Origin: Algimonas porphyrae
GTDB taxonomy: Bacteria > Pseudomonadota > Alphaproteobacteria > Caulobacterales > Maricaulaceae
DNA length: 64,000 nt
Assembly: GCF_041429795.1 (NCBI RefSeq)
Contig: NZ_CP163424.1
Location: forward strand, 1,924,001 to 1,988,000
Direction of reading: 5' to 3'
Part shown: positions 18,573 to 27,648 of the stretch, piece after piece
Numbering within the stretch: position 1 is the first letter of the stretch
Layout of the letters: each line of letters starts with the position of its first letter
Translations under genes and position numbers: made by a program
Notes under the pieces: model-generated
What the model was told of the DNA's origin: nothing
Seen by the model: only the letters and a program-made list of their open reading frames with translations
Database searches by the model: none

Positions 18573-19743
18573 TCTCTCGCTCGTCAAGGCGACCGGTCGG
18601 GCCGCGAATGACAGCGATCCCGTACTATTTGACGCGACCCGTAATGATGACATTGAAGCTCTGCGCCTACCGGCGGATGCGGATCTAACCGATATTGTCG
18701 ACGCCCTGCCGCGCATTCAGTCGATCTTCATCGAATTTGCAGCCTTCACGGACGGGCGCGGTTTCAGCCTCGCGCGGATTCTGAAGTCCCGCCATGGCTA
18801 TACAGGTCTGCTGGTTGCCGATGGTCAGCTTATTCCCGATCAGTTTGCCTTCGCCCTGCAGTGCGGCTTCGACGCTGTCCGGATCGCAGATAGCGAACTG
18901 GGTCGTCATACCCCTGAAGCTTGGGATGCGGCTCTCGAAGCCTTCGATCTGACCTATCAACGTGGCTACGCCGTAAGATCAGGGCCGGGGACATCCATCT
19001 TCGATGCACGCCTGACAGCGATGGAGGATCGAAAGACCGACGACCCTTTTTTCGGGTTGAGCGCGCAAGCCGCGCTCAGACAAGCGATTGCGCAGCATGA
19101 TGGCGACATTTTCCTGGCCAGCAGCCTCGGTGCGGATAGCGCCGTGTTGCTGCATATGGTCAGCCGCATCCAGCCTGATCTGCCGATCTATTTTCTCGAT
19201 ACGGGCAAGCATTTCCGTCAAACACTGGCCTATCGCGACCAGCTGATCGGCGATCTCGGCCTGACCAATTTTATCAGCGTTGCGCCAGATCCTGATGAGG
19301 TGAAAGCAAATGACCCGGATGGGCAATTACATGCGACTTATGCCGATGCCTGCTGTGCCTTGCGAAAAGTCGAGCCATTGCAACGGGCTGTCGGTCATTT
19401 CGGGGCACAGATTACGGGTCGGAAGCGCTACCAGACACCCGAGCGTGCGAGCATGCCGATCTACGAAATACGCGAAGGCGGTACGGTGAAAGTCAACCCG
19501 CTAGCTTATTGGAGCGCCAAAGATGTGACGAACTATATCCGCCGGTATGACCTGCCTGCGCACCCGATGTTTGCGCTGGGCTATCTGTCAATCGGATGTC
19601 AGCCCTGCACGACACGAGTCGCTGAGGGCGAGGATCCAAGGGCCGGACGTTGGCGCAACCAGGGTAAAACCGAATGTGGCATCCACATGGTGGATGGCAA
19701 GTGGGAACCGCTTGAGCGCAAGCAGACGTTCGAAGCGTTCTAA
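18559..19743 (+). CDS. cysH: DUF934-CysH fusion: APS/PAPS reductase
   Basis: A 394-residue fusion. Residues about 1-145 are a DUF934 domain, normally a separate small protein next to cysH. Residues about 160-394 are the CysH reductase, which makes sulfite from adenylylsulfate. The PP-loop is SSLGADSA (188-195). Cysteines C265-C266 and C347-X2-C350 form the [4Fe-4S] set of the APS-type enzyme, and the catalytic cysteine is in ECGIH (C373). The ATG at 18559 has a good AAGGAGG ribosome site inside the end of cysI. A longer in-frame reading from 17953 is antisense-like noise within cysI. No cysD/N/J is present nearby. Confidence 0.92.
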   Translation: MPKLNLSLVKATGRAANDSDPVLFDATRNDDIEALRLPADADLTDIVDALPRIQSIFIEFAAFTDGRGFSLARILKSRHGYTGLLVADGQLIPDQFAFALQCGFDAVRIADSELGRHTPEAWDAALEAFDLTYQRGYAVRSGPGTSIFDARLTAMEDRKTDDPFFGLSAQAALRQAIAQHDGDIFLASSLGADSAVLLHMVSRIQPDLPIYFLDTGKHFRQTLAYRDQLIGDLGLTNFISVAPDPDEVKANDPDGQLHATYADACCALRKVEPLQRAVGHFGAQITGRKRYQTPERASMPIYEIREGGTVKVNPLAYWSAKDVTNYIRRYDLPAHPMFALGYLSIGCQPCTTRVAEGEDPRAGRWRNQGKTECGIHMVDGKWEPLERKQTFEAF

Positions 19744-19765
19744 CGCCGACGAGGGATGGTCAGTT

Positions 19766-20164
19766 CTACTGACCGCCTATCTCTTCGGCAGGATTGAGAA
19801 ACTCCTGCATGCACTGATCCTGATAGTGATCCATACAGGCATAGAAGGTGTCGCGCATCTCCAGTGGACCGTTAAGCATGAACACGCACATGTCGTGTGC
19901 AACTTGATAACAGAAATCTTCCATTAGCAAACTTGCAGTGCGTTTATAGCTTTGCTGGGTTTCGTCGCGGTTTTGATGAAAGTTACGCTCGATCATAGAC
20001 ATCTCGGCTGGCCGGTCGATCGCGGCCAGTTGGGCAGCCTGAGCGCTTGTGAGCGTTGCTGCAAAATCAGTTTCCCGATCCGGAATATTCACGTCTGCAC
20101 CGGCGGTAAGGCTGAAGACGATCGAACCTGCAACCACAAGTCCGCCCTTGATGTATGCTTTCAT
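19766..20164 (-). CDS. Exported small protein with twin CX7C motifs, function unknown
   Basis: A 132-residue protein with a typical Sec signal peptide (about 1-23, ending near TAGA). The mature part contains exactly four cysteines, arranged C-X7-C, 16 residues, C-X7-C near the C-terminus in a helix-favouring context. This suggests a disulfide-stapled helical hairpin in the periplasm. I do not recognise a family. It is transcribed alone and convergent to cysH, whose stop lies 22 bp away. A small hairpin at 19758-19774 overlaps both gene ends. Confidence 0.6.
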   Translation of the reverse strand: MKAYIKGGLVVAGSIVFSLTAGADVNIPDRETDFAATLTSAQAAQLAAIDRPAEMSMIERNFHQNRDETQQSYKRTASLLMEDFCYQVAHDMCVFMLNGPLEMRDTFYACMDHYQDQCMQEFLNPAEEIGGQ

Positions 20165-20415
20165 GATGTACCCGCTCGCTCAGTTTGAACTGTTGAGGGG
20201 ATAAATGCACGAAGGATCGGTTATAGTAAACGAAAAGTTAACGATGATATCGCTGTCAATAGAAACAGTGGGTTAAGTGCTTGCTGCTTTGGAATATTAT
20301 CCAAGCTGAATGATAAAAAACCTATGTTAACGACTCATTCCGGTCAGCAAAGCTGAGGATCCCTGCCTGGCGAGAAAGATAACGAGCGCGTTGACTGTTT
20401 TGATTGTCTTGACGC

Positions 20416-21066
20416 TTACTCTGCCACATCTGCAAAATGAGCTTTCAGACTACGGACAAGGATAGTTTGATAATAGCCCGACGCCCGCGCTTCTGCTGCA
20501 TCCAGAAAAGCTTCAATTTCAACGGGGTCGATGACGGGATAGTCGTCGCAATCTAAAAACTGACCCGTTTGCACATAGTGTGGAAAGCCCACCAGACCGG
20601 CAAAACGCCCGGCCTGAGCGGACCGGCGGACCAGTTCGCCGCCATAACAGGGATCAGGATTGCGACCATCCCAGCCCTCGATCCGGATATAGCCGACAAC
20701 GAAAAGCGACTGCGGATAACCGGCTTTTACGGCACGGTTGCGATAGATATCGCCTTTCTCATGCAGTCCAGAATAGCCATAGGCCCGCGCCAGCTGATAA
20801 TTCAGCCTTGGATTATTCGGATCATCAAGCAGAGCGGTGTGACAGGCCTGAATGGCGGCAGGTTTATCCATTTGCTCGCGCGTGATGCCGTCCGTCAGTA
20901 CGGCTTCAGGATCGCTCGGATGGGTGGCAAGCCGGTCGCATTCTGTGACCGTCCGGTCATGATCGCTCCGAACATAGGTTTTGATCTCGGAAAATGGGTC
21001 GGCCCAAGCGTCTCCTGCGGCGCCGGACAACAATATCGCGATAAGGATCAAACCCACTCTACGCAT
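20416..21066 (-). CDS. Exported TPR/Sel1-like protein, function unknown
   Basis: A 216-residue protein with a clear signal peptide (about 1-22, cleavage near AWA). The mature part has helical-repeat character: NPRLNYQLARAYGYSGL and the following YRNRAVKAGYPQSLFVVGY resemble TPR/Sel1 units. Several cysteines (ECD, QAC, DPCYG, LDCDD) suggest disulfides. Sel1-like exported proteins usually mediate protein contacts; no specific role can be inferred. It stands alone between the small twin-CX7C gene and the his operon, with about 250 bp of A+T-rich non-coding DNA after it (20165-20415) in which I see no gene. Confidence 0.65.
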   Translation of the reverse strand: MRRVGLILIAILLSGAAGDAWADPFSEIKTYVRSDHDRTVTECDRLATHPSDPEAVLTDGITREQMDKPAAIQACHTALLDDPNNPRLNYQLARAYGYSGLHEKGDIYRNRAVKAGYPQSLFVVGYIRIEGWDGRNPDPCYGGELVRRSAQAGRFAGLVGFPHYVQTGQFLDCDDYPVIDPVEIEAFLDAAEARASGYYQTILVRSLKAHFADVAE

Positions 21067-21141
21067 ACCAAACTCCCGAATAACTGCGCGAGCTATAGAC
21101 GATCACGGGGCGACGGGTTTGTCAGAGAGCAAGCTTTATTC

Positions 21142-21744
21142 CTACTGGTGGCGACTTTCGAGCACGGTCAATATCTGTGTCAGCGAGAGCCCCTTATGAC
21201 GGGCGAGAACAAGCACATGATAGAGCAGGTCCGACGCTTCGTTCAGAAAGGCTTCGTCGCTCTCCGCTACCGCGGCCAAGGCTGTCTCGACACCTTCTTC
21301 ACCAACCTTCTGCGCAGCTTTTACTAGCGATCCGTGTAAAAGTCTGGCGGTGTAACTGCCCTGCGGGTCACCGCCCCGTCGCCTATCAATGAGCTGATCG
21401 AGCGCAGCCAGAAAGCCGACGCCTGATGCACCCTCCCGACCAAAACAGGAGGGTGTGCCTTCATGACAGGTCGGGCCTGCGGGACGAGCTTTGACCAGGA
21501 GCGTGTCCATATCGCAATCGGCCTCAATCGACACCAGCGCCAGCGTATTTCCGCTGGTTTCGCCCTTGGTCCAGAGCTTGTCACGACTGCGCGAATAGAA
21601 TGTCACCTGGCGCTTTGTGTAGGTCGCTGCCAATGCTTCTGCATTCATATAGCCGACCATCACCACTTGCAGTGTCTCTGAGTCCTGCACCACGGCGGGG
21701 ACAAGACCATCAGGCCCATGTTTGAGGCTTTCGAAAGTGATCAT
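21142..21744 (-). CDS. hisI: Bifunctional phosphoribosyl-AMP cyclohydrolase / phosphoribosyl-ATP pyrophosphatase HisIE
   Basis: A 200-residue HisIE carrying out steps 2 and 3 of histidine synthesis. The HisI part (about 1-105) has the [17 protein letters not shown] motif and zinc/metal ligands in ADCDMDTLL and CHEGTPSCF. The HisE part (about 110-200) has KVGEEGVET and EASDLLYH. In most alphaproteobacteria I know of these are separate genes, so the fusion is notable. It is the last gene of the his operon; its start overlaps the hisF stop by 4 bp. Confidence 0.93.
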   Translation of the reverse strand: MITFESLKHGPDGLVPAVVQDSETLQVVMVGYMNAEALAATYTKRQVTFYSRSRDKLWTKGETSGNTLALVSIEADCDMDTLLVKARPAGPTCHEGTPSCFGREGASGVGFLAALDQLIDRRRGGDPQGSYTARLLHGSLVKAAQKVGEEGVETALAAVAESDEAFLNEASDLLYHVLVLARHKGLSLTQILTVLESRHQ

Positions 21745-22508
21745 TGCCTTATCTCCACGCCCGCTGCGGCCAGATCACTTTTCAGATCAGCGATGGCGAT
21801 GACCTTCTTATGAAAAACCGACGCCGCCAGTGCCCCATCGACATCCACCTGTTTGAATACCGTTTCGAAATGATCCGTTGCACCGGCTCCGCCCGAGGCA
21901 ACCAGGGGAACATCGCAGATGGCCCGGACGGCCGAGAGTTGAGCAATGTCGTAGCCTTGTCGTACGCCGTCCTGATTCATGCAGTTCAGCACGATTTCGC
22001 CAGCGCCGCGCGCTTGGGCTTCCTGAACCCAGTCCAGCGTCGCGCGACCCGTTTCGCGCGTTTTGCCGGGGTCACCAGTATGACTTTTCACACGATAGGT
22101 GCCGTCTTCTTCGAATGTGTCGATACCCACCACGATACACTGACGTCCGAACGCGTCGCAAAGCTCGTCGATCAGGCCCGGACGGAGCAGGGCCGGGGAG
22201 TTGACGCTGATCTTGTCCGCGCCGGACGCAAGACGAGCCCCTGCTGCGCTGACACTATCAATCCCCCCAGCAACGCAGAACGGAATATCAAGTTCGCGGC
22301 TCACACGTGCGATCCAGTCCGGGCTGACCTGTCGATTATCCGTCGATGCCGTAATGTCATAAAAGACAAGCTCGTCAGCCCCCTCGTCGCGGTAGCGTGC
22401 AGCCAGTTCAACAATGTCGCCAACATCTTCATGATTGCGGAATTGAACGCCTTTAACGACGCGGCCATTACGCACATCCAGACAGGGGATGATGCGCCGC
22501 GCTAACAT
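21741..22508 (-). CDS. hisF: Imidazole glycerol phosphate synthase cyclase subunit HisF
   Basis: A 255-residue (beta/alpha)8 barrel that, with HisH, forms imidazole glycerol phosphate and AICAR. Family motifs seen are [19 protein letters not shown] with the catalytic Asp, the VAGGIDS-type phosphate loop, the second catalytic Asp in LNCMNQDG and ASGGAG near the C-terminus. The ATG at 22508 fits the family N-terminus; the longer frame to 22529 overlaps hisA. It follows hisA by 10 bp. Confidence 0.95.
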   Translation of the reverse strand: MLARRIIPCLDVRNGRVVKGVQFRNHEDVGDIVELAARYRDEGADELVFYDITASTDNRQVSPDWIARVSRELDIPFCVAGGIDSVSAAGARLASGADKISVNSPALLRPGLIDELCDAFGRQCIVVGIDTFEEDGTYRVKSHTGDPGKTRETGRATLDWVQEAQARGAGEIVLNCMNQDGVRQGYDIAQLSAVRAICDVPLVASGGAGATDHFETVFKQVDVDGALAASVFHKKVIAIADLKSDLAAAGVEIRQ

Positions 22509-22518
22509 GGATGAGGGC

Positions 22519-23244
22519 CTAACACGCAATCGCCTCGGCCAGCGTGAAGTTGCCCTCGTAAAGCGCGCGGCCGATGATGATCCCGTAAGGGCTCAAGGTC
22601 TTGAGTTCGCGAACATGATCCAACGTGCCGACACCGCCGGATGTGATCAGGTCTAGAGTCGGGTAATCGCGCAGGATCGTCTTGTAGAGTGATGTATTTC
22701 CACCTGTTTCAGCGCCGTCACGACCGATGTCCGTGACCAGTATTGTGCGCAGACCCGACCCGGCATAATTATCGAGAATTTCCAGAAACGGCGTCTCGGT
22801 CGCTTCCGTCCATCCCTTGATTGCTGGAAAGGCGATGCCGCGCTCGTCCAGATTGACATCAAATGCCAGAACGATCTTGTCGGGTCCCAGTTCGCTCAGC
22901 CAGCGCCGAACCATGATCGGCTGCGTGACAGCCAGGCTACCGATGACGACCCGGTCTACACCTGCATCGAGCAAATGCCTGATCGTACCGAGTTCACGAA
23001 TGCCGCCGCCGGCCTGCACTTTCAAGCCGCTAAGCTGGGCCAGTTCGCTAATCAGAGCAGCCTGTGAGGATGACTGGTTCTTGGCACCATCGAGATCAAC
23101 GATATGCATCCATTCCGCACCAGCCTCAGCATAAGACAAGGCGACATCACGCGGATCGGTCGCATATTCCGTCTTGGCGTCGAAACGGCCTTTCAGCAAG
23201 CGGACACACTGACCGTCCATCAAATCAATAGCGGGCACAATCAT
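22519..23244 (-). CDS. hisA: ProFAR isomerase HisA
   Basis: A 241-residue barrel enzyme that isomerises ProFAR to PRFAR in histidine synthesis. It shows the half-barrel phosphate motifs [10 protein letters not shown] and TSGGVGTLD, the catalytic acids in [13 protein letters not shown] and in VTDIGRDG. The ATG at 23244 overlaps the hisH stop as ATGA and gives the normal family start; 22 extra upstream codons are antisense-like and lie within hisH. It sits in the middle of the his operon. Confidence 0.94.
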   Translation of the reverse strand: MIVPAIDLMDGQCVRLLKGRFDAKTEYATDPRDVALSYAEAGAEWMHIVDLDGAKNQSSSQAALISELAQLSGLKVQAGGGIRELGTIRHLLDAGVDRVVIGSLAVTQPIMVRRWLSELGPDKIVLAFDVNLDERGIAFPAIKGWTEATETPFLEILDNYAGSGLRTILVTDIGRDGAETGGNTSLYKTILRDYPTLDLITSGGVGTLDHVRELKTLSPYGIIIGRALYEGNFTLAEAIAC

Positions 23245-23834
23245 AGGGCTGCAAAGGCTTTCAAAATCGACGCTCCAGTCGCGGAGCTCCGTTCCGGGTG
23301 GAACTGGCATCCCCGCACATTGCCATGCCGGATGATCGACGAAAAGGGCGAACCATGCGTTGATGTCGCTATTGTCGCAGTCGAAATGGGCGCAGCGTAG
23401 GAATGAACAAAATAGGCATGGTCTCCATTCGTCAGACCCTCTGTTACTGGATCATCGACTAGATCTGTAAGCTGGTTCCAGCCCATATGCGGGGAAGGCA
23501 GATCGCCTGTATCCAGAGCCGTCACCCGTCCCGGCACCAGGCCGAGCCCCTGCGTCAGCAGTCCGCCCTCGTCCAGCTCTTCGAACAAAAGTTGCATGCC
23601 CAAGCAGATGCCGAGGACAGGCTGGGACAATGCGCGCAATGTGTCGGTCAGTCCGGCAGCATCAATCTTGGCCATGGCATAGGGCGCTGAACCGACCCCC
23701 GGTATCAGCACGCGGTCGGCGGCTGCGATTTCTTCAGGTACGTCACTGACCTTTGAGATGATACCAAGCCGATCGAACGCAAATCCGACCGACGCCAAAT
23801 TGGCACACTTCGTATCGACAATGAGAACGCCCAT
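23241..23834 (-). CDS. hisH: Imidazole glycerol phosphate synthase glutaminase subunit HisH
   Basis: A 197-residue class I glutamine amidotransferase that feeds ammonia to HisF. The nucleophile motif is GICLGMQLLFE, the oxyanion region PGVGS, and the His/Glu of the triad lie in CQFHPERS. Three bases separate it from the hisC/hisB gene upstream, and it overlaps hisA by 4 bp downstream. Confidence 0.94.
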   Translation of the reverse strand: MGVLIVDTKCANLASVGFAFDRLGIISKVSDVPEEIAAADRVLIPGVGSAPYAMAKIDAAGLTDTLRALSQPVLGICLGMQLLFEELDEGGLLTQGLGLVPGRVTALDTGDLPSPHMGWNQLTDLVDDPVTEGLTNGDHAYFVHSYAAPISTATIATSTHGSPFSSIIRHGNVRGCQFHPERSSATGASILKAFAAL

Positions 23835-23837
23835 GGC

Positions 23838-25475
23838 CTAAAGCATGCCCTTGGTCGAGGGCATGTCAGTGCCGGAAACGGCCAAGGCCGGACGCAACGC
23901 TCGGCCGACACCCTTGAAACAAGCTTCGATCATGTGGTGGCTGTTTTCACCTTCAACATCGATCTGAATGGCCGCGCCAAGCGTTTGCGCCAGGCTTTGA
24001 AAGAAGTGCGGGCACATCTCGACAGCAAACTCGCCGACATGATCGGTCGGAAACTCGCCCTTGAAGGTCGCGGCAGGGCGACCGGACAGGTCGATCGCGA
24101 CTCGGGCCTGTGTCTCGTCCATCGGCATGATGAAACCGTAGCGACCGATACCCGCGCGATCTCCCAGCGCCTGTTTCATCGCCGATCCGAGCGCCAATGC
24201 TGTGTCTTCGACCGTATGATGTGCATCAATCTCAAGATCGCCTTTTACTACACAGGTCAGGCCTAACCCGCCATGTTTGGCGATCTGTTCAAGCATATGA
24301 TCATAAAAGCCTAGTCCCGTATCGATCCTGACCTCTTTCGGATCGTCGAGATTGACGCGGATGGCAACATCTGTCTCTTTGGTTGTACGAAAGACTTCGC
24401 CGACGCGCTGGGACGGTTGCGGTCTGTCGGACAGCCCGAGTGCAGCCAGCGCCAAATCATTCTCTTCAGGCGTCCCGATTGACAGCCGGAAATGACCGGG
24501 AATCTTACTCCGAAAATCTCTGATCCGGATGTTGGCGGCGCTCAACCGCATCAGCATCTCGGTCTCATTCATTGCTTCGAACAGGATGAAGTTCGCATCG
24601 GAATGGTATGTTTTTACGACATATTCTGATTCGTTCAGTCGGGAGGCGATTCGGTTGCGTTCGGATATGAGAATGTCGCCACGTTGCTGGAGGACTGCCA
24701 TAGCTGGCGCCGACAAGGCCGCCATGGCTGCATCGATGACAGGCTTCGGCAGAGGATAGGGCGGGATGACTTTCAGCATCAATTCAATGATCTCCGGGGT
24801 CGCTATGGCTGCGCCAAGCCGAACGCCTGCAAGACCGTAAAGCTTGGACAATGTCCGCGTAACAACGAGATTTTTCGGGCGGTCAGTGATTAGGCTCGGT
24901 TTAGGAGAAAACTCGATATAGGCTTCGTCCAGCATGACCAGTCCATCGCTGGCCTCGCAGACGCGCAGGATATCGGCCTTATCGATGGAATAGCCCGTCG
25001 GGTTGTTGGGCGAGCAGAGAAAGGTGATCTTGGGCTGTGCTTTCACTACGGTCTTAACGATTGCGTCCATGTCCGGGCGCAGGGCTGGGCCACTTGGGAC
25101 ATCGATGACGTCACAGCCGTTTAGGGTGGCAACTGTATGAAAGAAGGAAAAAGTGGGTGATGACAGCAGGATCCTGTCCTGACCAGGGACGCAAAAGGTC
25201 CGAACCAGCACGTCGATGAGCTCATCCGCACCGCGTCCCATTGCGATTTCTTCTGCCGTAACCCCGTAAATATCGGCCAGTCTTTGGCGCAATGCATCCG
25301 GCTGCTGGGCGGGATAACGGTTATACCCATCAACGGCGGCGGTTCCGGGTGGCGGTGCCCAGGGACTTTCGTTCGCGTCGAGATGCAGCGCTTCTGTGGA
25401 CGCTCCGCGCGCCGAATAGGCATTCATGGCCACGATGTTGGGTCGCGCCATCCGTTCCGCCCAGTTCAGGGTCAT
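23838..25475 (-). CDS. hisC/hisB: HisC-HisB fusion: histidinol-phosphate aminotransferase plus imidazoleglycerol-phosphate dehydratase
   Basis: A single 545-residue frame. Residues about 1-345 are a fold-type I PLP aminotransferase of the HisC type: SPNNPTG near 155 and the PLP lysine K211 in TLSKLYGLAGVRLG. Residues about 357-545 are an imidazoleglycerol-phosphate dehydratase with GFYDHMLEQ, the metal motif DAHHTVEDTA (417-426) and NSHHMIEA (511-518). A short linker containing SDRPQPSQ joins them. The enzymes catalyse consecutive steps (dehydratase then transaminase), so channelling is plausible. The histidinol-phosphatase domain that E. coli HisB carries is absent. It lies between hisD (ATGA overlap) and hisH (3 bp gap). 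Confidence 0.93.
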   Translation of the reverse strand: MTLNWAERMARPNIVAMNAYSARGASTEALHLDANESPWAPPPGTAAVDGYNRYPAQQPDALRQRLADIYGVTAEEIAMGRGADELIDVLVRTFCVPGQDRILLSSPTFSFFHTVATLNGCDVIDVPSGPALRPDMDAIVKTVVKAQPKITFLCSPNNPTGYSIDKADILRVCEASDGLVMLDEAYIEFSPKPSLITDRPKNLVVTRTLSKLYGLAGVRLGAAIATPEIIELMLKVIPPYPLPKPVIDAAMAALSAPAMAVLQQRGDILISERNRIASRLNESEYVVKTYHSDANFILFEAMNETEMLMRLSAANIRIRDFRSKIPGHFRLSIGTPEENDLALAALGLSDRPQPSQRVGEVFRTTKETDVAIRVNLDDPKEVRIDTGLGFYDHMLEQIAKHGGLGLTCVVKGDLEIDAHHTVEDTALALGSAMKQALGDRAGIGRYGFIMPMDETQARVAIDLSGRPAATFKGEFPTDHVGEFAVEMCPHFFQSLAQTLGAAIQIDVEGENSHHMIEACFKGVGRALRPALAVSGTDMPSTKGML

Positions 25476-26770
25476 TGCATGGCCTCCAGCCTTAACGTTA
25501 CCGCTCTGCGGTGCGCATCGAGCCCTTCCATATCCGCCAGCCTTTCGACCGTAGGACCAAGGCTGCGCAGACCTGCCTTAGTCAGTTGCTGGACTGAAAT
25601 GAATTTCAGAAAACTCTCAATCGTAATGCCGCTATAGGCGCGCGCTGCACCGTTGGTCGGCAAGGTATGGTTTGTCCCGGAGGCATAGTCGCCGACAGAT
25701 TCTGGCGTCCATGGCCCCAGGAAGATCGATCCGGCATGACGGATCGCCGGAACCAATAAATCCGGCCTATCCATCTGCACGATCAGATGTTCGGGGGCGT
25801 AGCGATTTACAATATCGACGATCTCAATCCGCTCATCCGTCACGATCATACGCGCATGTGATAGAGCTTTTTCGGCAATCTCGCGACGCCCGAGCGTTGC
25901 GACCTGCCGATCGAGTTCTTCCAGAACGGCTTGCGTAATACTGGGGCAGCAGGACACGCAGAGCACCTGAGCTACGGTGTCATGTTCGGCCTGGCTGAGC
26001 AGATCGGAAGCAACGAAGGATGCGTCTGCGGTTTCGTCGCAGATCACCATCGCTTCGCTCGGTCCAGCCGGCATGTCGATGGCCGGACCGCCCGGTTCCT
26101 GCGCGACAAGCGACTTGGCGGCAGCCACATAGGCATTGCCGGGACCAAATATCTTGTCGCAACGCGGAATTGTCTGCGTCCCGTAGGCGAGGGCCGCGAT
26201 CGCCTGCGCTCCTCCGACTGCAAACAGGTCTGTGACCTTGCAGCGCCAGGCACAGGCCAGAATGATGGGGTCGATTCTGCCGTCACTGCCTGGCGGCGTG
26301 ACGACGACGCGCCTTCGCACGCCCGCGACTTTGGCCGGAGTAGCCAGCATGATCAGAGTTGAAACGAGCGGGGCCGTTCCGCCAGGAACATAGAGCCCGG
26401 CAAATTCGATTGCACGCACTTCGCGGCGGCAGACTACGCCTGGTTCGGTTTCAACTTCGATGTCTGCAGGCATCTGTGCGGCATGGAATCGCTTCACGTT
26501 GCGTCGGGCGCGTTCGATGACCGCCTGATCCGCAGCTGACAGCGCCTCCCAGGCGGCTTGCATATCTGTTTCCGGGACACGCAGCACGACCTTGCGATCC
26601 GTATCGAAACGCTGTGTATATTCGGCTAGAGCCGCATCACCGCGCGCTTTCACGTCCGAGAGAATGTCGCGTACACGCGCGATCAGCGCAGCATCCGCGA
26701 TTTCCACCGGGCGGGCGAGGGCGGCATCTCGCGCCGCCTCATTCATATCGGTCCAGTCAAAACGGCGCAT
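25472..26770 (-). CDS. hisD: Histidinol dehydrogenase HisD
   Basis: A 432-residue NAD-dependent histidinol dehydrogenase that performs the last two oxidations to histidine. Recognisable segments are FAGLYVPGGTAPLVST, DKIFGPGNAYVAAAK, the active-site region SQAEHDTVAQ, and HTLPTNGAARAYSG near the C-terminus. The ATG at 26770 shares one base with the hisG stop and gives the normal family start; the longer reading to 26866 runs into hisG. Confidence 0.95.
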   Translation of the reverse strand: MRRFDWTDMNEAARDAALARPVEIADAALIARVRDILSDVKARGDAALAEYTQRFDTDRKVVLRVPETDMQAAWEALSAADQAVIERARRNVKRFHAAQMPADIEVETEPGVVCRREVRAIEFAGLYVPGGTAPLVSTLIMLATPAKVAGVRRRVVVTPPGSDGRIDPIILACAWRCKVTDLFAVGGAQAIAALAYGTQTIPRCDKIFGPGNAYVAAAKSLVAQEPGGPAIDMPAGPSEAMVICDETADASFVASDLLSQAEHDTVAQVLCVSCCPSITQAVLEELDRQVATLGRREIAEKALSHARMIVTDERIEIVDIVNRYAPEHLIVQMDRPDLLVPAIRHAGSIFLGPWTPESVGDYASGTNHTLPTNGAARAYSGITIESFLKFISVQQLTKAGLRSLGPTVERLADMEGLDAHRRAVTLRLEAMQ

Positions 26771-27648
26771 CAGCTCATCATCTTCTCGATCGGGAGCACG
26801 AGGATGGCGCGCGCGCCGAGCGCTTTCAGGTCCTCCAGCGTTTCCCAGAAGACATTTTCTGTACATACGGCCTGAACCGCCACCAGTTCGTCATTTCCGG
26901 CCAAAGGCATAACCGTCGGTGCGTCCGATCCAGGGAGCAGGTTGGTGATCGCCGCAACCTGCGACTTGGGCGCATTCAGCATGATATATTTGGTTTCGGA
27001 CGATTTGATCACGCCTTCGATCCGTCGCAACAATTTGTCGAGCAGTTCCGTCTTGGCCGCTGACAGTTCGCGCGAACTGCGGATCAGCACGGCTTCGGAT
27101 TTCAGAATGGTTTCGAAAGCGCTGAGGCCATTGGCCTCGAGCGTTGCGCCGGACGAGACCAAGTCACAAATGCTCTCCGCCACGCCGATTGATGGTGCCA
27201 GTTCGACGGCACCTTTCATCTCGACCAGCTTGGCATCAATGCCGCTGTCGCTCAGGAAACGCCGTGTAACGCCTGGATAGGTCGTCGCTATGCGCGTCCC
27301 GGATAGATCGGTCTTTGATTTCACCGTGCCGCCGTCTGGCGCGGCCAGGCAGAGACGACAACGTGAAAAGCCAAGGCGCATCGCGATCGTCGCGTCCAAC
27401 TCGCCTGTCAGCTGTTCCTCGACGAGTACATTTTCACCGACAATACCGATATCCGCTGCATCATTCGAAACGAAGGAGGGGATGTCGTCATCGCGGACCA
27501 GCAACAAGTCGATGGGCATGTTCTTAACACGGGCCAGCAAACCGCCGCCTCGGATCGCGAACCGCAGGCCACACGCCTTCAACAGCGCAAAGCTGTCATC
27601 GGCGAGACGGCCTTTTTTCTGTAGCGCAATGCGCAGGCGATCGCTCAT
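26770..27648 (-). CDS. hisG: ATP phosphoribosyltransferase HisG
   Basis: A 292-residue HisG, the first committed step of histidine synthesis. It begins with LRIALQKKGRLADDS, shows the phosphoribosyl-diphosphate motif ESICDLVSSGATLEANGL, and its length and C-terminal region are those of the long form with a built-in regulatory domain. That agrees with no hisZ being seen here. It overlaps the yerC stop by 4 bp and the hisD start by 1 bp. Confidence 0.94.
   Translation of the reverse strand: MSDRLRIALQKKGRLADDSFALLKACGLRFAIRGGGLLARVKNMPIDLLLVRDDDIPSFVSNDAADIGIVGENVLVEEQLTGELDATIAMRLGFSRCRLCLAAPDGGTVKSKTDLSGTRIATTYPGVTRRFLSDSGIDAKLVEMKGAVELAPSIGVAESICDLVSSGATLEANGLSAFETILKSEAVLIRSSRELSAAKTELLDKLLRRIEGVIKSSETKYIMLNAPKSQVAAITNLLPGSDAPTVMPLAGNDELVAVQAVCTENVFWETLEDLKALGARAILVLPIEKMMS

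Noticed and set aside
16836-18716. Minus-strand open frame of 626 codons opposite cysI
   Set aside because: Long antisense frames are expected opposite G+C-rich codons. The plus strand encodes an unmistakable sulfite reductase with all cluster cysteines.
19758-19774. Hairpin between cysH and the twin-CX7C gene as a terminator
   Set aside because: The stem is only 6 bp and no T-run follows on either strand.
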